The notes: a model not told the origin generated them from the letters alone. DNA of 64,000 bases from Halolactibacillus halophilus (GCF_900115605.1 NZ_FOXC01000010.1:1-64000); one strand, 5' to 3'. Positions 9,482 to 18,854 are shown, counted from the stretch's first letter. Numbers and translations: made by a program.

Positions 9482-11005
9482 ATGCACAAACACAAATTAA
9501 TGTTAGGTTTATCATTGATCACCCTCATCATTATGGGCACTGTACATATTCTCCATGCCTACAATTTAATTGAAATGGTGAATATGCACGGAGACATGAT
9601 GACAAAACCTGACTACTTCAACTTTGTTTCAATGGTTTTTTTAACTATTCCCATTATTTTATTTATCATTTCTTTGATTTTATTTAAAGTAAAACCTGAT
9701 CATAAAGCTCTCGCGCTTTTTGTAACGCTTACCTTAACCTTTGCGAGTATTTCAACGATTATGGGCGGGGAAGGCCGCGTGGAATACCACTTCTCTCTAT
9801 TTATGGTTGTAGCGATGCTGGCATATTATGAACAGGTTACATTAGTTATCACGATGACAAGCATCTTTGTCATCCAGCATTTACTTGGTTTTTTTGTACC
9901 CGCCGTTACTGTCTTTGTCTATGGCGTTGATTCATACACTTTTGTGATGGTGTTGATTCATGCGGTCTTTTTACTTGTGACAGCCGGTGCAACTGTGATA
10001 CAAATTCGTGCGAAGGAAAAACAAGTCCAATCACTCGAAGCCGTGAATGCTGACAATGAAACTATCTTTAAACGTGTCGTTGAACAATTATCAAATACGA
10101 GTAATCATGTCTACGATAGTGCGAAAGTGTTGAATACAAATAGTAAAGAAACACTGGCTGTATCTAGTGATATTACGACAGCGATTCAAGCTGTTAGAAC
10201 AGGGGCTGATAAACAAATCACAGGGGCTGATTCTAGCATTGAAAAACTAGCCGATGTCACATCGGCCATTCATCATATCGCAACCAGCACCAGCTCAATC
10301 GTAGATGCGTCGCGCTTAATGATGGAGGAATCAAGTGAAGGCCATACGATGCTATCTGAGACAGCTAGTCAGATGAATAGTTTTAACACAAGTTTTAAGC
10401 AGCTATCTGAGATTCTAATATCACTGACAGAACGCTCAAAAAATATTGAAAACATTATTACGGTGATTACCGATATTTCAAATCAGACGAATTTACTTGC
10501 CTTAAATGCTGCGATCGAAGCCGCTCGAGCCGGAGAAGCGGGTAAAGGCTTTGCGGTTGTAGCTGATGAAGTAAGAAAACTAGCCGAACAAACAGAAAGT
10601 TCTGCCGAACAAGTCACGACGATTATTGCGGATATTCAAAAAGATGCCACTGAAGCCAATAACTCCATGGCCTCTGGTACAAGTGAATTATCTAAAACAC
10701 AAGCGGCGATTCAAGGTATTCGTGATAAATTCGAAAAAATTATCACCGCTGCTAAAGACGTCGACCGTGAGGTCAACGAAACAGCCGCAACGACTGAAGA
10801 AATATCAGCAAATGCTGATGAAGTGTTACAAACCGTTGATCAATTAACGAAGATTGCCTCAGAAACTGCTAATTATGCCGAAGATGTTGAAACAAAAGTG
10901 ACGCATCAAAATGACTTAATTAGTGAAACAAATAAGATGGCAGATTTCTTAAATCAACAAGTGGATCAGCTAAACAAATTAATTGTGGATTTAAAAGCGT
11001 CGTAA
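9482..11005 (+). CDS. Methyl-accepting chemotaxis protein with polytopic sensor
   Basis: The first 180 or so residues carry about six hydrophobic helices with very short loops, so ligand sensing is probably within the membrane. No large extracellular domain or clear HAMP follows. The rest is the long alpha-helical signalling hairpin, whose CheA/CheW-binding tip is [20 protein letters not shown] to [15 protein letters not shown] (residues about 332-372), one of the most conserved bacterial sequences. Likely methylation regions flank it. The start follows TAAGGAGGACCAAC. A SigD promoter lies directly upstream, which ties it to motility control. The stimulus is unknown. Confidence 0.88.
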   Translation: MHKHKLMLGLSLITLIIMGTVHILHAYNLIEMVNMHGDMMTKPDYFNFVSMVFLTIPIILFIISLILFKVKPDHKALALFVTLTLTFASISTIMGGEGRVEYHFSLFMVVAMLAYYEQVTLVITMTSIFVIQHLLGFFVPAVTVFVYGVDSYTFVMVLIHAVFLLVTAGATVIQIRAKEKQVQSLEAVNADNETIFKRVVEQLSNTSNHVYDSAKVLNTNSKETLAVSSDITTAIQAVRTGADKQITGADSSIEKLADVTSAIHHIATSTSSIVDASRLMMEESSEGHTMLSETASQMNSFNTSFKQLSEILISLTERSKNIENIITVITDISNQTNLLALNAAIEAARAGEAGKGFAVVADEVRKLAEQTESSAEQVTTIIADIQKDATEANNSMASGTSELSKTQAAIQGIRDKFEKIITAAKDVDREVNETAATTEEISANADEVLQTVDQLTKIASETANYAEDVETKVTHQNDLISETNKMADFLNQQVDQLNKLIVDLKAS

Positions 11006-11089
11006 ACGCAACTAGACACTCAATCGAAGTAACATTAATAGGTTGTTATGTTTGTTTCTATATGTGATAATCACAGTAGGAGTGATAAG

Positions 11090-11266
11090 ATGAACCGGAA
11101 ATTGTATCAATTGATTGTTTCTACTTTTCTAATTCTTTCACTGTATTTTTTGATTATCCAACGACATGTTTCTTTCTTCATCACAATAGTGGTTAGTTAC
11201 GTTATTTTTGAGCTGTTGCTATATATGTTTGGAGTAAAGCGAAAGATGAACGAAAAGAACAAGTGA
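11090..11266 (+). CDS. Small membrane protein of unknown function
   Basis: A 58-residue protein starting MNRKLYQLIVST at ATG 11090, 6-8 bases after a TAGGAG site; a longer frame from 11048 has no site. Two hydrophobic helices (about residues 7-24 and 28-47) are followed by a basic tail (KRKMNEKNK), so it probably forms a hairpin with both ends in the cytosol. No family is recognised. It ends just before a strong terminator, which supports a real transcript. Confidence 0.5.
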   Translation: MNRKLYQLIVSTFLILSLYFLIIQRHVSFFITIVVSYVIFELLLYMFGVKRKMNEKNK

Positions 11267-11285
11267 AAAAGTTAGATAGCACGCT

Positions 11286-11317
11286 AAAAACGCTCAGAAA
11301 ATATTCTGAGCGTTTTT
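11286..11317 (+). terminator. Bidirectional terminator
   Basis: A 14-bp stem, AAAAACGCTCAGAA with TTCTGAGCGTTTTT, with A- and T-tracts on both sides. Confidence 0.85.
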
Positions 11318-11359
11318 AGTTTGCTATTCACCATGTATGATAGGTCGAAACTCACAAAT

Positions 11360-11596
11360 TTAAACAGTGACACATATTCGGTTCTTTCCTTTTCGTTTTG
11401 CTTCGTATAAAGCATGATCCGCGAATTTGAATAATTCTTTAAACGTCGTTGCTTCACTTATGATGGTATCGGTAACACCCATACTTATTTCTACCGGGAT
11501 GATGACATTTTGTTGAGTGAGTGGTCGTTCTCTTAAGACGTCTTTTAATTGTTCGGCTTTTTTCTTACCGGTTTTGCTCGTGGTACCTTGTAAATA
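11360..11596 (-). pseudogene. GGDEF (diguanylate cyclase) C-terminal remnant
   Basis: The minus frame ending at TAA 11360-11362 reads through PVEISMGVTDTIIS, FKELFKFADHALYEAKRKGK and NRICVTV, the closing part of a GGDEF domain (S-x-G-V, then A-D-x-A-L-Y-x-A-K-x-x-G-K-N-R). The active-site GGDEF motif and everything before are absent; an in-frame TGA stands at about 11597-11599. It is a dead fragment of about 79 residues. Confidence 0.7.
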
Positions 11597-11685
11597 TCAT
11601 TTTTTTAAAAAGTTTATGCATTTGACTTTACAATTCAGGAACTTATGCCGATCAACCAAAATAAAAAACAACCCACCTTGGGCGG

Positions 11686-11962
11686 TTGCTTATTGTACTT
11701 ATCGTTAACATTATTTTTGTAATTGGCCCTGTTTATGGCTTTTTCGGGGTACTAATTGCGACAGGCTTTTTAAGCCCCAGTCATTTGGGGCTTGTCTTTA
11801 TTGTGGCGCACACCTGCACTGTTACTCACGGAGTTATCTTGGTTACTCATCGTGATTGGTACAACACTGATCGCCTCAAGCCTTTGGTATCTCCTGTCAA
11901 AAGGCAGTGTCATGTTGATTAAAAAATATAGTCAAGTCTTATCAGATTGGGTAAAGGGGTGA
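11686..11962 (+). pseudogene. DUF1700-like membrane protein, frameshifted C-terminal remnant
   Basis: Two overlapping frames make one hydrophobic protein tail. The first gives NIIFVIGPVYGFFGVLIATG; a shift near 11780-11800 continues with TELSWLLIVIGTTLIASSLW and ends KKYSQVLSDWVKG at TGA 11960-11962. Hydrophobic helices ending in a short basic tail directly before a DUF4097 gene fit the DUF1700 (HAAS) family, which normally sits between a PadR regulator and DUF4097. The PadR gene and the N-terminus are missing; the GGDEF remnant lies where they would be. Confidence 0.45.
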
Positions 11963-11964
11963 GG

Positions 11965-12789
11965 ATGTTGAAAACAACAATGCGTTTAGGTCTACTGTTC
12001 ATTATTTTAGGCATCTCCGGATTATATTTCTTCGGTGCTCCTTTTACCAGCTCTAGTGGTGAGACGACGATGAATGAAACTGACACAATCAATGATACGG
12101 TCGCTGATATTTATATTGAAGCAAGCGCCGGCTCTCTTATAGTTGAGCCGAGTTCAGATGACGATATTCATATCTTAGTTAGTGACAAAGATACAGCGGA
12201 TTTATCCGTCCAATTAGAATCCGAACGATTATCGATCTTGCTCGACCAGGACCGAGTGTTTAACTTAAGTCGTTTTAATCTCTTCGGTAGTCACCGACCG
12301 CAACTGATTATCACTTTACCAGAAGAAGTGTATAACCAGCTAAATATAAAGCTAGCAGTTGGTGACATCGATATAGACGGGGTTCAAGTCGATAGCCTTA
12401 CTGCAAAAAACAATGTCGGAGCCGTCACTGTGTCTCAAACTAAAACGGATACGGCTTCTGTTGAGATAAACATTGGTCAGATATCTGTATCTGGTGGTAT
12501 GGGTGAGTGGTTAGCTACGACAGATATCGGTGAAGTCGACCTTCAGTTATTGCGTTTTGAAGAAGACATAACAGCTGAAGTTGCACTTGGAGCAATTAAT
12601 ATTATGACTGAAACAATGCCTAAAGACTATAATATAACGCTTGATGTCGATTTAGGCGAGATCCAAACTGAAGGTTTGAACACTGCTGATGTTGACACGA
12701 TTCAAGTGTGGCAAAGCAGGATAGGGACAAACGGTCCAAAGTTAGACGCAAGTGTTGACTTGGGTCAGATCTCACTTGAATATCATTAA
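11965..12789 (+). CDS. DUF4097-family beta-strand repeat protein
   Basis: A 274-residue envelope protein with one N-terminal membrane helix (GLLFIILGISGLYFFGAPF) and a long extracellular part made of short alternating strands. Segments such as KLAVGDIDIDGVQVDSLTAK, EINIGQISVSGGM and DVDLGEIQTEGL repeat the pattern G-x-I-x-(V/I) at intervals of about 20 residues, typical of the DUF4097 right-handed beta-helix. Start at ATG 11965 follows AAAGGGGTGAGG; the upstream remnant's TGA lies two bases before it, so it was once translationally coupled. In relatives these genes answer envelope stress through PadR/DUF1700; here that control seems lost. Confidence 0.65.
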   Translation: MLKTTMRLGLLFIILGISGLYFFGAPFTSSSGETTMNETDTINDTVADIYIEASAGSLIVEPSSDDDIHILVSDKDTADLSVQLESERLSILLDQDRVFNLSRFNLFGSHRPQLIITLPEEVYNQLNIKLAVGDIDIDGVQVDSLTAKNNVGAVTVSQTKTDTASVEINIGQISVSGGMGEWLATTDIGEVDLQLLRFEEDITAEVALGAINIMTETMPKDYNITLDVDLGEIQTEGLNTADVDTIQVWQSRIGTNGPKLDASVDLGQISLEYH

Positions 12790-12793
12790 TCTT

Positions 12794-12829
12794 AAAACGC
12801 GCCTTCTGATTATCCAGAAGGCGCGTTTT
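12794..12829. terminator. Bidirectional terminator between DUF4097 gene and pntB
   Basis: A perfect 15-bp stem, AAAACGCGCCTTCTG with CAGAAGGCGCGTTTT, between convergent genes. Confidence 0.9.
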
Positions 12830-12880
12830 CTCTATAAGCATCAATAGATGATTCATGTTACCTAGTTTATGATCTAAACA

Positions 12881-14281
12881 CTATCCTTTAAATTCAGCTA
12901 CTAAGCCTTGCGTTGACTTCTTCGCATCACCAAACAACATCCGGGTATTGTCATTAAAGAAGAGTGGATTATCAATTCCTGCAAAACCAGGCTTCATGGA
13001 ACGTTTCATCACAATGACCGTGCGAGCTTTATCGACATCAATCACGGGCATACCATAAATCGGTGATGTCTCATCCGTTCTCGCGGCTGGGTTAACGACG
13101 TCATTAGCCCCAATCACAATCGCAATATCAACGTTTTCAATATTTGGATTAACATCATCCATTTCTTTGAGCTGTTCATAAGGCACGTTCGCCTCTGCGA
13201 GTAAAACGTTCATATGCCCAGGCATCCGACCTGCGACTGGATGGACGGCGAAGTTCACTTCCGTACCATTAGCTTCTAATTGATCGGCTAGTTCTTGGAT
13301 AGCGTGTTGTGCTTGAGCAACAGCCATACCGTATCCAGGGACAACAAGGACATTGCTTGCCGCTTCAAGCATTAGGTAAGCATCTTCAACAGATACTGGA
13401 TTTGCTTCACCTTGAAAGCCACCGCCCGCACTTGACTTACTAGCGCCAAAGCCACTAAACAAGACATTTGTTAATTTACGGTTCATTGATTTACACATAA
13501 TATTCGTTAGAATAATCCCACTTGAGCCAACAAGAGCCCCGGCGACGATTAAGACGTTATTTGAAATAACAAAACCAGCCGCACACGCCGCCATCCCACT
13601 AAATGAGTTAAGCAGTGAAATAACAACTGGCATGTCCCCACCACCGATAGGAATAACAAAGGTAATCCCTAAAATACAAGCGACCAGAATCGTTGCGATC
13701 ACTAACAGGTAACTATCTATACTCAATGACTCGCGTAAAGGACCAAATAATGCCGCTGAACCGATAATTAATGCGACTAGCAGCACATTAACAAATTGTT
13801 GCCCAGGGTATTGAATGGCTTTACTTGGGAGTTTTCCCGATAATTTACCCCAAGCAACAAGTGACCCGGTAAATGTTGCCCCTCCAATCACAATAGTGAG
13901 AATAATGATAAGTAAAGATAAGACATCCGCATCCATATACGTATTAGTAACAGTATAGCGATGATATTCTGACCAACCAACGAGTAAACTAGCCGCGCCA
14001 CCAAAACCATTAAATATAGCGACCATCTCCGGCATCGCCGTCATCGCCACAAGCCTTGCGGCCATCGCACCAACGATTGAACCGGCAATCATACCAATCG
14101 CAATCCACTGCCATTCTAAAACACTTTGGCTGACAAGTGCGGTCACAATTGCAATCAACATCCCAACAGCTGAGACAAGGTTCCCTTTTCTCGCTTGGTC
14201 AGCTTTTCCTAACATTTTTAATCCGAAGACGAAGAAAATAGCTGAAATAATATATAATCCATTAATGATAGCTTCACTCAT
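12881..14281 (-). CDS. pntB: NAD(P) transhydrogenase subunit beta
   Basis: The 466-residue beta subunit carries the dII membrane part (about nine helices to residue 265) and the dIII NADP(H)-binding domain at the C-terminus. The dIII motifs are visible: VPGYGMAVAQAQHA near residue 312, HPVAGRMPGHMNVLLAEA, and IGANDVVNPAA, with the closing VIVMKRSMKPGFAGIDNPLFF. With the alpha parts it couples the proton gradient to hydride transfer from NADH to NADP+. Its ATG overlaps the stop of pntAB by 4 bases. Third gene of the pnt operon. Confidence 0.95.
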   Translation of the reverse strand: MSEAIINGLYIISAIFFVFGLKMLGKADQARKGNLVSAVGMLIAIVTALVSQSVLEWQWIAIGMIAGSIVGAMAARLVAMTAMPEMVAIFNGFGGAASLLVGWSEYHRYTVTNTYMDADVLSLLIIILTIVIGGATFTGSLVAWGKLSGKLPSKAIQYPGQQFVNVLLVALIIGSAALFGPLRESLSIDSYLLVIATILVACILGITFVIPIGGGDMPVVISLLNSFSGMAACAAGFVISNNVLIVAGALVGSSGIILTNIMCKSMNRKLTNVLFSGFGASKSSAGGGFQGEANPVSVEDAYLMLEAASNVLVVPGYGMAVAQAQHAIQELADQLEANGTEVNFAVHPVAGRMPGHMNVLLAEANVPYEQLKEMDDVNPNIENVDIAIVIGANDVVNPAARTDETSPIYGMPVIDVDKARTVIVMKRSMKPGFAGIDNPLFFNDNTRMLFGDAKKSTQGLVAEFKG

Positions 14282-14583
14282 GACACGTGGTCCTCCTTCT
14301 TACCTGTATTAAACATCGATAACATTCGGTCGGTGACCATATACCCACCAACGACATTAATCGTCGCAAAAAACACCGATAGCGTTCCTAAGATGATTGT
14401 CATCGTATCACTACTAACAACAAAAGCCCCAGACAAGCTAAGAATCGCCCCGACAACAGTAATGCCAGAGATCGCATTAGAGCCTGACATTAGCGGTGTA
14501 TGTAGTTGTGCTGGTACTTTAGAAATAAGTTCAAAACCTAAAAATGAAGCCAATATTAAAACAAACACGAGCATCATACCCAT
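14278..14583 (-). CDS. pntAB: NAD(P) transhydrogenase subunit alpha-2 (membrane part)
   Basis: A 101-residue protein with three membrane helices, corresponding to the C-terminal membrane part of fused PntA. SKVPAQLHTPLMSGSNAISG is the conserved core that begins helix 2. In proton-translocating transhydrogenases of three-gene type this subunit links soluble dI (pntAA, just upstream by 3 bp) to the beta subunit (overlapping downstream). Confidence 0.93.
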   Translation of the reverse strand: MGMMLVFVLILASFLGFELISKVPAQLHTPLMSGSNAISGITVVGAILSLSGAFVVSSDTMTIILGTLSVFFATINVVGGYMVTDRMLSMFNTGKKEDHVS

Positions 14584-14586
14584 TAG

Positions 14587-15714
14587 TTACCCTCCATAAA
14601 TTTCTTTTAGTCGTTCGTTTACTACTTGAGCGTCTTTCACAACGAGACAGCCATTCATAATCTCATCTGATTGATCGAGTGATACGGTTTTTGTTTCTTG
14701 GTCATAGAAATGTGAGATTAAGTGATACAAGTTACTCGCATACATACTAGAAGCGTCATAGGCGACTTCACCTGGTAAGTTATCCAACCCAACAATATCA
14801 ACACCATTTACAGTGACGGTATCATCAACAACAGTCCCTTCGACATTCCCGCCACAACTGGCCGCTAAATCGATAATAACCGTGCCGTCACGCATACCTT
14901 TTAATATATCATCCGTTACGATAACGGGTGCTTTTCTACCGAAGAGTTTGGCCGTGGTAATCACTAAATCTGCATTCATACAACTTTTAGCCATTGCTTG
15001 TTGTTGGATTTTTAGTTGTTCTTCGGTTAAAGCATTGGCATAACCATCTTTATTTTGACCAGTTTCACCTAAATCGACTTTAACAAATTTCGCGCCAAGA
15101 GAGGTGACTTGTTCTTCAACAACTGGTCTGGTGTCAAAGGCTTCAACACGCGCACCGAGACGTTTAGCTGTCGCAATCGCTTGAAGACCGGCAACACCTG
15201 CGCCAATTACAAACACTTTCGCCGGTGGAATTGTCCCAGATGGGGTCATCATCATCGGGAAGATGCGGTCTAATTTATTCGCACCGAGAATAACGGCGAC
15301 GTATCCCGCAAGGGAGGCTTGTGAACTGATCGCATCCATTTTCTGTGCGAGGGTTGTCCGTGGTAACATCTCCATACTGATCGCATTCACACCACGTGCT
15401 TGTAGTGCTTTAATCCGCTCCGTGTCGTTATACGGATCTAAAAAGCTAATGCATAACGCCCCTTGTTTCATTTGTTTAATATCCTCAGGTAATGGGGCAT
15501 TTACCGATAAAAAGATATCGGCAGTCGCCAACAACGCTTGCCTACTCTCTACGACTTCAGCTCCCGCCTCTTCGTAAGTTTGGTCAGTGATCATAAGTGA
15601 TAGCTGACTTTCTACTGCCACCTCAATCCCTTCCAGATGACATAGTTTCTTAACCGCATCAGGTACTAACGCGACGCGTGGTTCACGACTTTCTTTTAAC
15701 GTAACGATTTTCAT
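14587..15714 (-). CDS. pntAA: NAD(P) transhydrogenase subunit alpha-1 (dI)
   Basis: The 375-residue NAD(H)-binding subunit resembles alanine dehydrogenase. N-terminal PROSITE-like segment KESREPRVALVPDAVKKL (residues 7-24); NAD fold KVFVIGAGVAGLQAIATAKR near residue 166; mobile loop region about 225-245; DLAASCGGNVEGT near 285. It is the first gene of pntAA-pntAB-pntB. The start ATG follows AGAAAGGAACAGAGCCC. The unit supplies NADPH; no redox regulator site was recognised upstream. Confidence 0.93.
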   Translation of the reverse strand: MKIVTLKESREPRVALVPDAVKKLCHLEGIEVAVESQLSLMITDQTYEEAGAEVVESRQALLATADIFLSVNAPLPEDIKQMKQGALCISFLDPYNDTERIKALQARGVNAISMEMLPRTTLAQKMDAISSQASLAGYVAVILGANKLDRIFPMMMTPSGTIPPAKVFVIGAGVAGLQAIATAKRLGARVEAFDTRPVVEEQVTSLGAKFVKVDLGETGQNKDGYANALTEEQLKIQQQAMAKSCMNADLVITTAKLFGRKAPVIVTDDILKGMRDGTVIIDLAASCGGNVEGTVVDDTVTVNGVDIVGLDNLPGEVAYDASSMYASNLYHLISHFYDQETKTVSLDQSDEIMNGCLVVKDAQVVNERLKEIYGG

Positions 15715-15754
15715 GGGCTCTGTTCCTTTCTGGTGATTGCTCTGTTAACTGTTC

Positions 15755-15805
15755 CTTTACTTTTTATACCTTTAAATAATAAAACGCAGAATTTTCAGTC
15801 AATTA
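15755..15805 (-). promoter_or_regulatory. Probable promoter of the pnt operon
   Basis: On the minus strand TTGACT is followed after about 17-18 bases by an AT-rich TATTTA/TATAAA stretch, 40-90 bp before pntAA. The -10 is ambiguous. Confidence 0.35.
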
Positions 15806-15903
15806 AATGTAATTTAACATTATCGTATTAGGAAGTCAATACAGTAAGCCGTAGATATTGTGAATGTTTGAGCGAAAATTCAGTTTTTAATTAACATTAG
15901 CTA

Positions 15904-15933
15904 TTGACAATGATAATCATTATCAATTATAAT
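15904..15933 (+). promoter_or_regulatory. Consensus SigA promoter with a Fur box in its spacer
   Basis: TTGACA (15904-15909), 18 bases, TATAAT (15928-15933). Inside the spacer, 15911-15925 reads TGATAATCATTATCA, a perfect match to the 7-1-7 Fur/PerR/Zur-family box TGATAATnATTATCA. A repressor bound there would cover both hexamers. It serves the metal permease starting at 15980. Confidence 0.88.
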
Positions 15934-15979
15934 ATCGATGACTTACTAAACAAATAAACTAAAAAGGATGCGAGAACAT

Positions 15980-17086
15980 ATGACTTTTGATTTATGGACT
16001 TTTCTTTTAGAGAATCTTGGCGCGGCTGGGGTGATCGGTGGGTATATTTCTATTTCAATTATCGGTGTTAGTTTCATAACATTTGCGACTAAAGGGAAAC
16101 TATCAGGTAACAAACAGTTAGGACCTGACTGGGCCCATCCAGTTATAGGTGCCCTTTTAGGTGCCATTCCTGGTTGCGGAGCAACCATCATTGTCTCTTC
16201 GATGTATAAAAACCAAAAAATATCATTGGGTGGTTTGGTCGCTACTTTTATTGCAACTTTAGGTGAAGGCTCGTTTGTTTTATTAGGTGCTTCTGATGAA
16301 GCAAGTGTAACAGCGAACTTGAGCGCCTTTGTCTTTGTGAACGTCATCGGTATTATCGTAGCGCTGATCTCAGGTTATCTTATTGATGCTTTTGGTATAA
16401 GATTCAGCACTCGCGAGATTCCCGCTCCACATCTGGAAGAGCGTTGTCATTCTAAGCAAGTGACACGCGTTGTTCATCGATTCATCGAACAGATTGGCTT
16501 TTACATTATAATTGCTATGGCGATTTTCTTGCTGCCTGGATCAATCGCTGCCTTTTGGGGCGGAGAAATAGCTGGCTATGATGATGTAGCTGAATGGGTG
16601 GCTGTAGCCCTTACAGCTTTTTCTATCCTGTATTTCTTTGTTTATAAATTTAGCTATAAAGGACATAATTGTGCCTGTAATAGCAGTGCGAAATCAACTT
16701 TGTTACATGCTGTATCTGATATCGCAACTGTTATTGTCTATGTGTTCATCGGTTTATTCATTGCTAACTATATTATTGACGTTGTCGTAGGAGTAGAAAC
16801 ATTCGATATGTGGATGACCTCATCTGCATTCATTGTTGTCATCATTGCCGCGATCATTGGGGCAACGCCTGGTTGTGGTGGTATGATTTCTGTTACTGTC
16901 GCCTTCACAACAATCAATAACTTTCCAATCGCAGCTCTAGTCGCTGCCGCGATTGCCACAAGTGGCGATGGTATTTTTCCACTATTTGCAGCAAATAAAA
17001 AAGATGCCTTACTGATTACAGGGCTTAGCCTAGTAATCGCACTTATTGTTGGTTATGTTCTACTAGCGTTAGGCATTCAACTATAA
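15980..17086 (+). CDS. Ten-TM putative metal permease (ArsP_2 / putative manganese transporter family)
   Basis: A 368-residue polytopic membrane protein with two related halves. Each half has a re-entrant-like motif: GPDWAHPVIGALLGAIPGCG (from about residue 47) and GATPGCGGMISVTVAF (about 294). ATLGEGSFVLL and AIATSGDGIFPLF are the matching second motifs. This is the 10-TM heavy-metal permease pattern (PF11449, often called putative manganese transporter). A His/Cys-rich loop KGHNCACNSS lies in the middle. I start at ATG 15980, which has AAAGGATG at proper spacing; ATG 15968 sits on that site. The perfect Fur box upstream suggests repression by metal, so uptake of iron or release under iron shortage are both possible. 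Direction of transport is unknown. Confidence 0.8.
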   Translation: MTFDLWTFLLENLGAAGVIGGYISISIIGVSFITFATKGKLSGNKQLGPDWAHPVIGALLGAIPGCGATIIVSSMYKNQKISLGGLVATFIATLGEGSFVLLGASDEASVTANLSAFVFVNVIGIIVALISGYLIDAFGIRFSTREIPAPHLEERCHSKQVTRVVHRFIEQIGFYIIIAMAIFLLPGSIAAFWGGEIAGYDDVAEWVAVALTAFSILYFFVYKFSYKGHNCACNSSAKSTLLHAVSDIATVIVYVFIGLFIANYIIDVVVGVETFDMWMTSSAFIVVIIAAIIGATPGCGGMISVTVAFTTINNFPIAALVAAAIATSGDGIFPLFAANKKDALLITGLSLVIALIVGYVLLALGIQL

Positions 17087-17198
17087 GATTTATCAACAGA
17101 CCTAGTTATGCAAGCATTCGTTTAAATGCTTGCGATGCGATACATTGCCTCGCAATGATTAATGGTAACTAATCAAAAAAACAAAAAATGATTTAATT

Positions 17199-17246
17199 AA
17201 ATAGCCGAACACCAATAGACATACCTCTATTGATGTTCGGCTATTT
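17199..17246 (+). terminator. Terminator of the metal permease gene
   Basis: A stem of about 20 bp (AAATAGCCGAACACCAATAG with CTATTGATGTTCGGCTATTT, one G-T pair) followed by TTTAA. A second smaller hairpin (GCAAGCATT and AAATGCTTGC) lies at 17110-17133. Confidence 0.85.
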
Positions 17247-17358
17247 TTAACTACTATGCTATTTTTAATCAGGTTTTTGAAGGGTTACTTTCCATCATGC
17301 CCTTCTGTTTCATTTTAGATGGGGAATTCATCGCTCGGAACTACTTTTAAATGCAAAT

Positions 17359-17390
17359 GTTGTATAACTAATGTATAATTATTATACAAC
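17359..17390 (+). promoter_or_regulatory. Inverted-repeat operator over the photolyase promoter
   Basis: GTTGTATAA (17359-17367), 14 bases, TTATACAAC (17382-17390) is a perfect 9-bp inverted repeat. A TATAAT hexamer (17373-17378) sits in the middle and the right arm ends just before the AAGGGAGGA ribosome site. A dimeric repressor bound here would block the promoter. No regulator gene is adjacent. Confidence 0.6.
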
Positions 17391-17405
17391 AAGGGAGGAA
17401 TGTAT

Positions 17406-18854
17406 ATGACATGTGCACTCGTTTGGTTTCGCAATGATTTACGCGTCCATGACCATGAGCCTTTATTAAGAGCGGCTCAATCAGGGTTACCTGTCGTTGG
17501 CGTGTATTGTTTTGACCCGAGACATTTTCAACCAACAACGTTTGGTTTTCCTAAGACTGGCGCACATCGCGCCCACTTTCTAATTGAAAGCATCGAGAAC
17601 CTCAGAGACAGTATGAACAAGATTGGATTGTCACTCATTGTTAAAGTAGGGAAGCCTGAAGAAGTGATTCCTGAACTATCAGAATCTCTTGATATTCAAG
17701 CTATTTATTACCATCATGAAATTGGAAGTGAAGAACAAGAGGTTGAACATTCCGTCAAGAAAAACATACCATCACGTAACTTTTTTTCTTATACCGGACA
17801 CAATTTATATCATGTGGACGATTTACCCTTTACAATTGATGAGCTCCCGGATGTTTATACCAGCTTTCGTAAACTGATTGAAAAAGAGGCGCAAGTGCGC
17901 CCGGTGTTACCAACGCCAATGAAGGTCGCTGGTGTGCCGGTAACGTCCGAAGGAAGGATTCCATCTGAATATGATTTAGGAGTTGGTGCAGCGCCTGAAA
18001 CAATTATTTATCACGGAGGATCAAAAGAAGGAAAAAAGCGGTTAAGGCATTACTTCTATGATACCGACCGAATTAGCACTTATAAAGACACGCGCAACGG
18101 GATGCTAGAGCTGGATGACTCATCGAAGTTGTCACCTTATTTAGCTCATGGGTGTTTATCTCCGCGCTTTATCTATTGGCAACTGAAGCGTTATGAAAAC
18201 GCGCGCGTCAAAAATAAGTCAACGTACTGGCTGTACTTTGAACTGTTATGGCGTGATTATTTCTACCTCGTCCATCTAAAATTTAAAAATAAACTGTTTC
18301 ACCAAGACGGCTTATTCGGACTGTCCATGCCCTGGTCAGCGGATGAAGAAAAGATTCAAGCCTGGATTCATGGCAAAACAGGGTATCCCTTAGTCGATGC
18401 CAACATGATTGAGCTGAAAACGACCGGGTATATGTCTAACAGAGGCAGACAAAACGTTGCTAGTTTTTTAACTAAAAACCTTGGCATTGACTGGCGAATT
18501 GGCGCTGCCTGGTTTGAATCATGTTTAGTCGATTATGATGTATCAAGTAATTATGGGAATTGGTGCTACAGCGCGGGAGTTGGAAATGACGCCCGTGGTT
18601 TTCGAATATTTAATGTCACAAAGCAAGGGAAAGATTATGATCCAAAAGCTGATTACGCCAAACACTGGCTCCCAGTACTTAAAAACATCCCATCGTCACG
18701 CGTCTATGATGTCCCTACATTTACAGCTTTCGAATGGGCTGAATATGAACTGACATTGGGTGAAGACTATCCAGAGCCGCTGGTTGATTTAACTGAATCG
18801 GCTAGAAAACAACGCGCGCGATACGAACAAGCAGAGCGAAAGAAGGGAACGTAA
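17406..18854 (+). CDS. DASH-type cryptochrome / photolyase
   Basis: A 482-residue flavoprotein of the photolyase/cryptochrome family. The N-terminal antenna domain opens with ALVWFRNDLRVHDHEPLL. The C-terminal FAD domain contains RISTYKDTRNGMLELDDSSK, YFELLWRDYFYL, and the DASH-typical block GRQNVASFLTKNLGIDWRIG followed by SNYGNWCYSAGVGNDARG. DASH proteins repair pyrimidine dimers, mainly in single-stranded or looped DNA, with blue light. I start at ATG 17406 because the AAGGGAGGA site lies 7 bases before it; ATG 17400 is too close. The stop codon abuts the ATG of the next photolyase, so the two form an operon. Confidence 0.9.
   Translation: MTCALVWFRNDLRVHDHEPLLRAAQSGLPVVGVYCFDPRHFQPTTFGFPKTGAHRAHFLIESIENLRDSMNKIGLSLIVKVGKPEEVIPELSESLDIQAIYYHHEIGSEEQEVEHSVKKNIPSRNFFSYTGHNLYHVDDLPFTIDELPDVYTSFRKLIEKEAQVRPVLPTPMKVAGVPVTSEGRIPSEYDLGVGAAPETIIYHGGSKEGKKRLRHYFYDTDRISTYKDTRNGMLELDDSSKLSPYLAHGCLSPRFIYWQLKRYENARVKNKSTYWLYFELLWRDYFYLVHLKFKNKLFHQDGLFGLSMPWSADEEKIQAWIHGKTGYPLVDANMIELKTTGYMSNRGRQNVASFLTKNLGIDWRIGAAWFESCLVDYDVSSNYGNWCYSAGVGNDARGFRIFNVTKQGKDYDPKADYAKHWLPVLKNIPSSRVYDVPTFTAFEWAEYELTLGEDYPEPLVDLTESARKQRARYEQAERKKGT

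Noticed and set aside
11686-11922. 78-residue membrane protein as an intact gene
   Set aside because: Starts at a TTG without a ribosome site; hydrophobic pattern continues in a different frame up to the DUF4097 gene, which indicates a frameshifted relic.
15968-15979. ATG at 15968 as start of the metal permease
   Set aside because: This ATG overlaps the AAAGGATG ribosome site used by ATG 15980.
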